From Chloroflexota bacterium (lineage in GTDB: Bacteria; Chloroflexota; Dehalococcoidia; SZUA-161): DNA of 11,266 nucleotides. Location: positions 1-11,266 of the forward strand of contig DAOUTY010000038.1 in the NCBI GenBank assembly GCA_030668425.1, read 5' to 3'. Under the pieces are notes generated by a model. That model saw only the letters and a program-made list of their open reading frames with translations. It searched no databases and was not told the origin of the DNA. Positions within the stretch are counted from its first letter, which is position 1, and each line of letters opens with the position of its first letter. The position numbers and the translations under genes are program-made. Shown here one piece after another: positions 5,906-11,266 of the stretch.

Positions 5906-6522
5906 CCAACCGAACGTTTCTTGGTCAGTAAGATGATGTACTTACCCTTTATTTCGTGGATGTCGTCTATTTCGTCTTTATGCTCAGCTATTATACTGTC
6001 AACTGTTTCGGTGACTTCTGGCAGGTCGAAATCGTAGTCGTGGAAGCCGACGCTGCCACCGGGGACAAGGTTTCCCCATACGAGGTAGAAGTCGTTTCTC
6101 ACGTACTCTGGATCGTGGTTGCCATCGATGAATCCGAAAACGAAATGCTGCTTTTGGGAAAACTCGACATCTCTGGAATCTTTGTCAATAGTTATGATGT
6201 TGTCGAAACCTCGTGTCGTTTCGCAATAAACCTCCCACTGTGAGCGCCCCTGTAGAAATGCCTCGTAGATGTCGCACATTCTAGTGCCACCTGTATCGCG
6301 GGTCTTGTCATGACCGGGGTCGAAAACGTCAACAGCGTAGACATCCTTGCCGAACCTTTGGGCGTACTTCGCCAGTTTGGCAGTGCCGCCACCTATAAAT
6401 GCGCCGATCTCTATTATGTCCCCTTCCAACTCATGTAGCACCCGCTCTTCCATGAAGTCGACAAGGACTTCATAGCCAACGAAGTCGTTAGTGACGTCCT
6501 TTGGTGATGGAATCTCTGCCAA
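5902..6522 (-). CDS. Class I SAM-dependent methyltransferase (Methyltransf_24/CmcI-like)
   Basis: A 206-residue Rossmann-fold methyltransferase. Motif I is I37-E-I-G-A-F-I-G-G-G-T47, and the acidic residue ending strand 2 is D65 in A-V-D-V-F-D. F131-I-D-G-N-H-D-P-E-Y-V and G-F-H161-D-Y-D follow, the same layout as in cephalosporin hydroxylase CmcI and Methyltransf_24 families. These are distant relatives of the TylF family at 995-1780, but the two proteins here are not close copies. The start is TTG 6522, supported by ggagggg just upstream with somewhat short spacing; no better in-frame start precedes it. The stop overlaps the radical SAM start by 4 bp. The acceptor is unknown, probably a sugar, phenolic or peptide hydroxyl or amine. 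The gene sits 162 bp from the six-hairpin gene, and that gap holds a double-hairpin repeat. Confidence 0.87.
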   Translation of the reverse strand: MAEIPSPKDVTNDFVGYEVLVDFMEERVLHELEGDIIEIGAFIGGGTAKLAKYAQRFGKDVYAVDVFDPGHDKTRDTGGTRMCDIYEAFLQGRSQWEVYCETTRGFDNIITIDKDSRDVEFSQKQHFVFGFIDGNHDPEYVRNDFYLVWGNLVPGGSVGFHDYDFDLPEVTETVDSIIAEHKDEIDDIHEIKGKYIILLTKKRSVG

Positions 6523-6558
6523 AACCCCTCCAACGCCAGTAGGCTGCCTGCGAGTTAT

Positions 6559-6615
6559 GGGTAGTTTGGAGCATCCGCTCCAAACTATGCCTAGAGCAGA
6601 TGCTCTAGGCTACCC
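6559..6615. repeat. 57-bp double-hairpin palindromic element
   Basis: The outer inverted repeat is gggtag (6559-6564)/ctaccc (6610-6615). Inside are two hairpins: 11-bp perfect stem 6562-6572/6577-6587 with loop atcc, and 9-bp perfect stem 6589-6597/6602-6610 with loop agat. Reverse-complementing one arm shows shared gggtag and agcatc with differing stem bases that remain paired in each. The architecture matches the element at 1869-1929, with unrelated sequence. It lies in the gap after the six-hairpin gene and before the methyltransferase gene (minus strand). No T-tract follows on either strand, so termination is unlikely to be its main role. It could still attenuate or stabilise transcripts. 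Confidence 0.8.
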
Positions 6616-6684
6616 TCTTCTGCAGCGTTTTCAGGCACGCTCCCAAGCGGTAAGTTCTACTACAAGCCTAACATATTCCAGGCA

Positions 6685-7725
6685 TTAAGCCTTGGCCAGG
6701 GCTGCTATCGCCATTATCAACGCTGCTGATGTCCAGGTGGCCCGCTCATTATCACTGGGACAAGCCTCCTGTTCGGGCAGTTTTATCCCCCGGCAGAAGC
6801 CGCTCTTATTATCCCATAGCCGGAGTGTCCAGTCCAATAACAGCCTGGCCTTCTCATGTTCACCTATGAGGCATAAGGATACTATCAATTCGCTGGTCTC
6901 AGCTACTGCCGTAACATCTTCGTCGGCAGCGACCCTGCATCCCCAGTTATCGATGACAAAATCTGACCACTCTCTCTCGATACGCCCTTGCGCTTCTTTC
7001 CCTTTGATCACTCCGGTTAAGATAGGATAGAACCAGTTCATGGCATAGCGACGTTTGTTCTCACCCATCCTATCGAACAGCTCGGGGTTCTGCCCGGTCG
7101 CTTTCAGAAGCCTTTCGCTTGCTGCATCCCAGTCAGCCCTGTCCACTCCCAGTGTTTTCGAGATGTTTATGCCGTTCCTGATGCTGTGCCAGATGCAGCA
7201 CGATGAGGTTAGGATGGCACCTGGCCAGGCATTGCCTTTCTCACTTAAGGCCCAGGAGACTTCACCGGTGGGCTGTTGTAAGCTCAGAGCGAAGTCTATG
7301 CCCTTCTCGACCGTCGGCCACATCTCACGGAGAAAGCCCAGGTCTTTGGTTGCCAGATAGTGAAACCACATTCCAGTTGCTATGTAAGCAGCGAAATTGG
7401 AGTCCTTTACCAGTTCTTGTGGTTTGTCGTCAAGATAGGCGGAGTACCAGCTGCCGTCGGGATTCTGCATGTTACGCGACCACGTGTAGGCTGCGGCAGC
7501 CTCCTTGAACCTGCCGGCTAAAGCTAAGGCTATGGCGCCTTCCACGTGATCCCAGGGGTCTGTGATGCTGCCCTGATACCAGGGAATAGCTCCGGAGGGA
7601 AGCTGGTTGTCGATGATATAGTCCGCCTGACTGCTAACTAGCTGTTGGAGATTCTCAGGGGCTTCTTTCAGTCTGGGCTCCATGAACTTGCTGTGCCAAG
7701 GCTTGTTGAGAGGTAACCGACTCAT
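6685..7725 (-). CDS. Six-hairpin (alpha/alpha barrel) protein, often annotated 'prenyltransferase-like'
   Basis: A 346-residue helical-repeat protein. Repeats of the type Q-x-P-x-G-x-x-W occur at Q41-L-P-S-G-A-I-P-W, Q87-N-P-D-G-S-W and Q150-P-T-G-E-V-S-W. Such motifs are shared by squalene cyclase/prenyltransferase barrels and six-hairpin glycosidases. The N-terminal stretch (residues 42-71, with I-P-W-Y-Q-G and D-P-W-D-H-V-E) closely resembles a family I recall from Actinobacteria. There it is labelled prenyltransferase and sits by a class I methyltransferase and a glycosyltransferase. Its reaction is unknown and no prenyl-diphosphate Asp-rich motif is seen, so a carbohydrate- or polyprenyl-related role is only possible. 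There is no signal peptide. The ATG at 7725 has no clear Shine-Dalgarno; M15 (7683) is an alternative. Related hairpin repeats lie on both sides of the gene. Confidence 0.7.
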   Translation of the reverse strand: MSRLPLNKPWHSKFMEPRLKEAPENLQQLVSSQADYIIDNQLPSGAIPWYQGSITDPWDHVEGAIALALAGRFKEAAAAYTWSRNMQNPDGSWYSAYLDDKPQELVKDSNFAAYIATGMWFHYLATKDLGFLREMWPTVEKGIDFALSLQQPTGEVSWALSEKGNAWPGAILTSSCCIWHSIRNGINISKTLGVDRADWDAASERLLKATGQNPELFDRMGENKRRYAMNWFYPILTGVIKGKEAQGRIEREWSDFVIDNWGCRVAADEDVTAVAETSELIVSLCLIGEHEKARLLLDWTLRLWDNKSGFCRGIKLPEQEACPSDNERATWTSAALIMAIAALAKA

Positions 7726-7778
7726 AGCGTAGCAAACGAGGGCAGAGGTGTCAACTTAAGACACGGAGAGTTAATAGT

Positions 7779-7819
7779 GGGTAGGGTGTCACGCCTGGAG
7801 CGGATGCTTAAGGCTACTC
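7779..7819. repeat. Degenerate, shortened relative of the 6559-6615 repeat
   Basis: It begins gggtag (7779-7784) and then has gcctggagc-ggat-gcttaaggc (7793-7814), a 9-bp stem with one mismatch and one G-T pair, followed by tactct. Against the right arm of the 57-bp element I count 23 identities in 28 positions. The left hairpin is essentially lost. It is in the same orientation as the other copy, in the gap between the epimerase and six-hairpin genes. Confidence 0.65.
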
Positions 7820-7879
7820 TCTATATTCTCGTAGTTCGTTGGTGGGCAAACGCCCATGACATTTTGCTGGTGCCATCTA

Positions 7880-8836
7880 TCACATGAACTGGACAACGGC
7901 CTTTCCGAACAACGGCGAGACGAAGTAGCGCATGAAGGGCAGAAAAAGGGAGGAGTATCTCCGGGTCAGTCCACTGGAGTAGTCCTTGAGATAGTGAGCA
8001 AACGACCTTCGTTGGAATTTAAGGACTTCCTGTGACTTGCTCGTGTCATACCAGTCCAGGTAGTAGGGTTCCTGAGTGAACTTATGAGCCGGAGGCAGGG
8101 GTAATCTCATGATGTCCAGAATAGAGCCGACCATATCCTGGTATAACATTCGCTGGTCAGGACCTCCGCTGACAACGAGGGTGCTTCCCTTTATGCCATC
8201 GAAATTCTTGACAGCGTTGAGTACGGCCAGGGCCAGATCGTCCGGGTGGCAGAACTCTATTCGATTGTTCAGTGGTATGGAGAACATGCGCTTGATGTCG
8301 CTCACATCGAAGGTAAAGTACATGATTGCGGTCAGGCGCAGGATGAGGTAGTCAATCCCTGATTCTTTTATCAGGCCTTCGGCTTCGGCCTTGGTCTCGC
8401 CATATGCACCTCTGGGATTGGGATCGTTCTTATCTGCGGAAAGGGGGTCCGTAGCATTGGGGGTGGGGCCAAACACTGCCACCGAGGAGGTAAACACCAG
8501 GGGAATGTGGCTGCCCTTCTCCTTGATCAGGTCAACGATTGTCTTCGTGCCCCCAACATTGACCTGTCTGGCCAGCTCTGGTTTCTCGTAGGCTACCGGG
8601 GGCAGGATGCCAGCCATATGGACAACAACGTCTACCTTTTCCAGTGCCTTCCGCACCGAATCGGGTTGCGTGATATCTCCCCACAGAATCTCCGCTTTTC
8701 TACCGAGTTCCTTGACACTCTTTCGATTGCGTTCGTTGTCCAGGTCGAACACTCGCACCTGGAATCCGTCTTTGAGAAAGATTTTGCATACATTTATCCC
8801 CAGCCGTCCCGCTCCACCTGTCACTAGCACACGCAT
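7880..8836 (-). CDS. NAD(P)-dependent epimerase/dehydratase (extended SDR)
   Basis: A 318-residue extended short-chain dehydrogenase/reductase. The nucleotide-binding loop is T6-G-G-A-G-R-L-G13. D31 at the end of strand 2 favours NAD over NADP. Other marks are G-D54-I-T, H73-M-A-G, T116-S-S, and the catalytic Y145-G-E-T-K149. Members act on nucleotide sugars, steroids or other hydroxyl/keto substrates; the substrate cannot be fixed here. The H-P-D-D segment in the middle of the chain is typical of the NAD-epimerase family. The C-terminal 50 residues are rich in F, Y, R and S (F-L-P-F-M-R-Y-F) and might associate with membrane. A strong aggagg lies 6 bp before the ATG. The gene overlaps the end of the LuxR-type gene by 13 bp, so the two are cotranscribed and likely linked in function. 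Confidence 0.9.
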   Translation of the reverse strand: MRVLVTGGAGRLGINVCKIFLKDGFQVRVFDLDNERNRKSVKELGRKAEILWGDITQPDSVRKALEKVDVVVHMAGILPPVAYEKPELARQVNVGGTKTIVDLIKEKGSHIPLVFTSSVAVFGPTPNATDPLSADKNDPNPRGAYGETKAEAEGLIKESGIDYLILRLTAIMYFTFDVSDIKRMFSIPLNNRIEFCHPDDLALAVLNAVKNFDGIKGSTLVVSGGPDQRMLYQDMVGSILDIMRLPLPPAHKFTQEPYYLDWYDTSKSQEVLKFQRRSFAHYLKDYSSGLTRRYSSLFLPFMRYFVSPLFGKAVVQFM

Positions 8837-9216
8837 TCCACGCCTCCTGCCACTTTGTCTTTACTATTTTTGTTTCCACTCTCGTATCCTGCCGTACTGG
8901 ACGGCAGACGATTCTGCTCCACGCGTTGACATACACTGGCCATCAACTCCGGCGGCAGGGAAGCGAGTAGCTCAGCGAGGTCATCGGTCGAGAACATATC
9001 CAGAATGTGTAAGGCTCCTCGCCTCATGGCCAGTATTACCGCCTGTGTCCGGTTGCGTGCTCCCAGCCTGACACATGCCCGGTGCAATGTACACTTAACA
9101 GTGAGGGTGGATATGAACAGCTCGTCGGCGATCTCCTGATTGGTCAGGCCACGGCCGGCTAGAGCTAGGACGTCTCGCTCTCTCCTAGTCGGAATAGAAT
9201 CTCTTGAATTAACCAT
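8824..9216 (-). CDS. Small LuxR/GerE-type helix-turn-helix regulator
   Basis: A 130-residue protein whose first half (about residues 8-70) is a LuxR-type DNA-binding domain: T-R-R-E-R-D-V-L-A-L, G-L-T-N-Q-E-I-A-D-E-L-F-I-S, T-V-K, and L-G-A-R-N-R-T-Q-A-V. There is no receiver, PAS or autoinducer domain before it. The last 60 residues are a short acidic helix (S-T-D-D-L-A-E-L-L) and a low-complexity tail, so the protein is nearly a bare DNA-binding domain. One residue deviates from the usual pattern: C42 in T-V-K-C, where N/T and then H are common. The ATG has ggagg 9 bp upstream. It lies 66 bp after the MarR gene, and its 3' end overlaps the epimerase gene by 13 bp. It may regulate this operon, or work with a separate sensor. 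Confidence 0.85.
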   Translation of the reverse strand: MVNSRDSIPTRRERDVLALAGRGLTNQEIADELFISTLTVKCTLHRACVRLGARNRTQAVILAMRRGALHILDMFSTDDLAELLASLPPELMASVCQRVEQNRLPSSTAGYESGNKNSKDKVAGGVECVC

Positions 9217-9282
9217 GGTACTTATCCTCCATCTTCTGGCAGCGGATCAGCGCAAAGTGCCCGCTCTCTGGACGTGCTGCCT

Positions 9283-9750
9283 CTAATCCCGATGCAAATT
9301 CTCCTTGGTTGCCTCCCCAGCCTGTAAGAGCACCTCCAGCGATTCGGTAATCAGCAGCAACTGGGAAGATGCCAGAGAACGCATGAGTTCTCCGGCCTGG
9401 TCCCGAGACAACTGCCACAGCCCGCTCATCAGTTCTCCCCCCTTTTCCGAAAGGCGACATAGAACTACGCGCCGGTCACCGGGATCGCCTTCGCGGGTCA
9501 GGATATCTCGTTCCACCAGACGGTCCACGACTCCGGTTGCTGTGGCCAGACTGACTCCCAGCGCGGAGGCGATTTCGCTCATACGCGATGGCCCACTTAT
9601 GAAGAGAAGTAGGACAACCTTGAGCTGGGGCATGGTCAGGTCCAGGCGAAGCCACTCCTTTGGCACCATCGGCAACAGCTGCCGGAATGCTCTATCGGTA
9701 AGCTGGAGAATACTTCCAATGAGGTCTTCTTTACTCGGCTCCCGTATCAT
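9283..9750 (-). CDS. MarR-family transcriptional regulator
   Basis: A 155-residue winged-helix dimeric regulator. N- and C-terminal helices (about 7-32 and 107-150) form the dimer interface. The wHTH spans about 55-104: S-R-M-S-E-I-A-S-A-L-G-V as the first helix pair, A-T-A-T-G-V-V-D-R-L-V-E as the recognition helix, and the wing with D89-P-G-D-R-R94-V. MarR proteins usually repress their own operon until a phenolic or similar ligand binds or a cysteine is oxidised. There is a single Cys (C98), in the wing, so oxidation sensing through paired Cys is unlikely. The ATG has gaggtg about 7 bp upstream. It is first in a minus-strand MarR-LuxR-SDR run, with a near-consensus promoter and a palindrome in the promoter spacer, fitting autorepression. 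Confidence 0.93.
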   Translation of the reverse strand: MIREPSKEDLIGSILQLTDRAFRQLLPMVPKEWLRLDLTMPQLKVVLLLFISGPSRMSEIASALGVSLATATGVVDRLVERDILTREGDPGDRRVVLCRLSEKGGELMSGLWQLSRDQAGELMRSLASSQLLLITESLEVLLQAGEATKENLHRD

Positions 9751-9828
9751 CTGGGTTCACCTCGTTAGATTTGGGCAACGCTTAAAATAAGCACAGCACA
9801 ATTATTTCGCCTTGCACTAACTATTTGC

Positions 9829-9857
9829 AGTATACCTAGTAATTGTTACGCTGTCAA
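9829..9857 (-). promoter_or_regulatory. Near-consensus sigma70 promoter of the marR-luxR-SDR operon
   Basis: Minus strand: TTGACA (perfect), 17-bp spacer, TATACT. The leader is about 70 nt. This is the best promoter in the window, which suits a gene set held off by a repressor. Confidence 0.75.
9839..9849. promoter_or_regulatory. Candidate MarR operator in the promoter spacer
   Basis: gtaa-ttg-ttac is an 11-bp inverted repeat placed between the -35 and -10 boxes, where binding would block polymerase. The arms are only 4 bp, short for a MarR site (usually 16-20 bp imperfect palindromes), so this may be the core of a longer site or coincidence. Confidence 0.35.
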
Positions 9858-9987
9858 TACCCGGTTCGAGCGAAATTCGAAAATGGGAGGGAAAGTCAGT
9901 AATAGTGAATTATTTCAGGCGATCTGCCAAGTACGGTGGTTGTGCGGAGGCCGCTGCGTTCAGTTCCTCGGGATAGAGGCGCCTTCC

Positions 9988-10016
9988 TTGACAAGGTGTA
10001 GCTGGCAGCTTATCAT
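9988..10016 (+). promoter_or_regulatory. Sigma70-type promoter of rnc-ftsY
   Basis: TTGACA (9988-9993), 17-bp spacer, TATCAT (10011-10016). The predicted start near 10023 leaves a leader of only about 18 nt before the GTG at 10041, with no E. coli-like RNase III hairpin leader, so autoregulation by leader cleavage is unlikely from this promoter. Confidence 0.7.
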
Positions 10017-10040
10017 AAACTCAAATTTGTACTGGATTCT

Positions 10041-10739
10041 GTGGCTTTGACAGATATCGTTGGCCTTCAAACTACTCTAGGTGTTAACTTTATAGACCCC
10101 TCCATCCTCCAGCAATCCCTTGTCCATCGCTCCTACCTCAATGAGAACCCCGATCTACCCCTGTCTTCCAATGAGAGGCTTGAGTTCCTGGGAGACGCTG
10201 TGCTCGGCTTCGTGGTGGCTGAGGAAATCTATCATCGGTTCCCTGAGTTGTCCGAGGGGGATTTGACAAAGTTTAGATCGGCGCTGGTGCGTGGGGAGAC
10301 ACTGAGTCATATTGCCCTGTCCTTGAACCTCGGGGAACACCTCTATCTGGGGCATGGTGAAGAGGAGAGCGGTGGCCGCCGCCGTCCCAGGAACCTGAGT
10401 TGCGTCCTGGAGGCGGTTATCGGGGCTGTCCTTGTGGACCAGGGTTTGGATGCTGCTAAAGGCTTTATCCTGAGGATACTGGGCAGTGAGATGGAACGAG
10501 CAATCGAAGATAAGCTTGTTGCCGACTACAAGTCGAGGTTGCAGCAGATTATTCAATCCGGGCGGAAGATAACACCTGTTTATCGTACTGTCGAAGAGGT
10601 GGGCCCCGACCACGCCAAGGTTTTCACCGTGGAGGTGCTGGCTGGAGCATCGATACTGGGGCAGGGTAGTGGCCGCAGCAAACGCGCGGCGGAGATGGAA
10701 GCAGCGCGCAAAGCGCTGGAGAGCTTAGCAGGAGAATAA
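10041..10739 (+). CDS. rnc: Ribonuclease III
   Basis: A double-strand-specific endoribonuclease for rRNA and mRNA processing, cytoplasmic, acting as a homodimer. The 232-residue length is normal. The RNase III domain (about 5-150) has the signature N44-E-R-L-E48-F-L-G-D52-A-V-L, E72-G-D-L-T, and L-E124-A-V-I-G-A. A dsRNA-binding domain (about 158-230) starts Y-K-S-R-L-Q-Q and ends G-x-G-x-S-K-R-A-A-E-x-x-A-A. E48, D52 and E124 match E. coli E41, D45 and E117. The residue at the position of E. coli D114, the fourth metal-site acid, is C121 (S-C-V-L-E instead of A-D-T-V-E). The start is GTG 10041, with only a weak tgga upstream. ftsY begins 6 bp after the stop, so they form an operon. The family call is certain; full catalytic strength is not. 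Confidence 0.96.
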   Translation: MALTDIVGLQTTLGVNFIDPSILQQSLVHRSYLNENPDLPLSSNERLEFLGDAVLGFVVAEEIYHRFPELSEGDLTKFRSALVRGETLSHIALSLNLGEHLYLGHGEEESGGRRRPRNLSCVLEAVIGAVLVDQGLDAAKGFILRILGSEMERAIEDKLVADYKSRLQQIIQSGRKITPVYRTVEEVGPDHAKVFTVEVLAGASILGQGSGRSKRAAEMEAARKALESLAGE

Positions 10740-10745
10740 CTGGAC

Positions 10746-11266
10746 ATGCCGGGCTTATTCAAGAAATCTGAGAAAAAGACAGAACAGGGCGTAAAACGTA
10801 CCCGTGAGACCTGGTGGGGCAAGGTCGTGCATCTCTTCGACGTCTCCACCCTGGGAGACGAGCTCTGGGACGAGTTGGAGGAGCTTCTTATCTCTGCTGA
10901 TGTTGGGGTGAGCACTACTGCCAAGCTCATCGAACGGCTCAAACTGAGGGTGGAGAGAGAGGGGATTAAGGAACCTGCCCAGGTAAGAGCGGTGTTGAAA
11001 GATGAGATTGTATCTCTGCTGACAGTGGCGGAGCCGGAGCCTTCAGCTTCGGAGAATGGAAGCATGAGTGTAATACTGGTGGTGGGAGTCAATGGTGTGG
11101 GCAAAACTACGAGTATCGCCAAGCTGGCCTATGGACTCAAAGAGCAAGGGAAGAGGGTTGTACTGGCGGCAAGCGATACATTTCGGGCGGCGGCTATTGA
11201 ACAGATCAAGGTGTGGGGAGATCGAGTAGGTGTTCCGGTAATAGCTCACCGGCCTGGAGGAGACCC
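10746..11266 (+). CDS. ftsY: Signal recognition particle receptor FtsY (5' part)
   Basis: The SRP receptor GTPase that docks SRP-ribosome complexes at the inner membrane; only its first 173 codons are in the window. It starts M-P-G-L-F-K-K with a short basic segment and lacks the long acidic A domain of E. coli FtsY, as in many bacteria. The N domain helices (about 20-95) include L-E-E-L-L-I-S-A-D-V-G, the conserved N-domain motif. The G domain begins V-V-G114-V-N-G-V-G-K-T-T (P-loop). A-S-D144-T-F-R-A-A-A-I-E-Q follows, the SRP-GTPase G2/insert-box signature, and the window ends in a P-G-G-D segment. FtsY rather than Ffh is indicated by G-V-N-G-x-G-K-T-T and the N-domain text. A Shine-Dalgarno (aggaga) lies inside the end of rnc, so translation is coupled. 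The gene is incomplete at the 3' side only because the window stops. Confidence 0.96.
   Translation, partial: MPGLFKKSEKKTEQGVKRTRETWWGKVVHLFDVSTLGDELWDELEELLISADVGVSTTAKLIERLKLRVEREGIKEPAQVRAVLKDEIVSLLTVAEPEPSASENGSMSVILVVGVNGVGKTTSIAKLAYGLKEQGKRVVLAASDTFRAAAIEQIKVWGDRVGVPVIAHRPGGD

Larger units (their letters stand above)
9751..10040. other. 290-bp divergent regulatory region between the marR-type gene and rnc
   Basis: It holds the two outward promoters described separately. The middle (9858-9987) shows no coding potential or long repeat that I can see, only short inverted repeats (cctc...gagg at 9967-9978). The rnc -35 box sits inside an 11-bp palindrome (ccttgacaagg, 9986-9996), which could be an operator or chance. 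Confidence 0.5.

Noticed and set aside
6559..6615. Rho-independent terminator for the six-hairpin gene
   Set aside because: The hairpins are strong, but neither strand has a T-tract directly after them; the nested symmetry is better explained as a repeat element.
9209..9460. Small minus-strand frame bridging the LuxR-type and MarR genes
   Set aside because: Overlaps the MarR 3' half in another frame; the 66-bp gap itself carries only the LuxR-type gene's ribosome-binding site.
9305..9790. 161-residue open frame on the plus strand
   Set aside because: Mirror of the MarR gene, rich in Ser/Arg as is usual for antisense readings, and would cover the MarR start region.
10580..11122. 180-residue open frame on the minus strand
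   Set aside because: Antisense to rnc and ftsY; Ser/Thr/Leu-rich composition typical of a shadow frame.

Overview
The window looks like a stretch of chromosome from a free-living bacterium with balanced base composition (by eye about 50-55% GC) and frequent GTG/TTG starts. Sigma70-type -35/-10 boxes can be read before several genes. Gene content and protein style (rnc directly before a short ftsY, an AttH/CrtC-type lipocalin-like protein, a 'six-hairpin' family otherwise familiar from Actinobacteria, many SAM-dependent enzymes) suggest Chloroflexota, perhaps Dehalococcoidia. That placement is inference, not proven by any single gene.

Layout. Left end, plus strand: a small Rieske [2Fe-2S] protein (19-423) and a stand-alone cyclic-nucleotide-binding-fold protein (514-990). 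They converge, with a 4-bp gap, on a TylF/MycF-type O-methyltransferase on the minus strand (995-1780). A 61-bp double-hairpin repeat (1869-1929) separates this from rnhB (2000-2656, plus), which has its own promoter and terminator. From 2818 to 9750 everything is on the minus strand, eight genes. Read in transcription order they are: a MarR regulator, a small LuxR-type HTH protein, an NAD(P)-dependent epimerase/dehydratase overlapping it by 13 bp, a six-hairpin alpha/alpha-barrel protein, a class I methyltransferase translationally coupled (4-bp overlap) to a radical SAM/SPASM enzyme, a cysteine synthase, and an AttH/CrtC-like protein. Right end, plus strand: rnc (RNase III) and, 6 bp later, the 5' part of ftsY, which runs off the window.

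How the genes fit together. rnhB, rnc and ftsY are housekeeping (RNA/DNA hybrid repair, rRNA processing, SRP-dependent membrane targeting). The MarR-LuxR-SDR group looks like a self-regulated operon behind a near-consensus promoter with a palindrome in its spacer. The methyltransferase-radical SAM pair, the six-hairpin protein and the TylF-like enzyme have the flavour of a glycan, lipid or small-molecule tailoring function, but the substrate cannot be read from the sequence.

Most noteworthy: (i) two architecturally matched but sequence-unrelated repeat elements in which each arm of a large inverted repeat is itself a hairpin, with compensatory differences between arms; a degenerate relative of the second lies on the other side of the six-hairpin gene. 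(ii) An RNase III in which the metal-binding Asp equivalent to E. coli D114 is Cys. (iii) A Rieske protein whose second cluster motif has Gly-His in place of His-Gly. I see no CRISPR array, transposase, tRNA or rRNA, and no gene-free stretch longer than 300 bases (the longest is 9751-10040).
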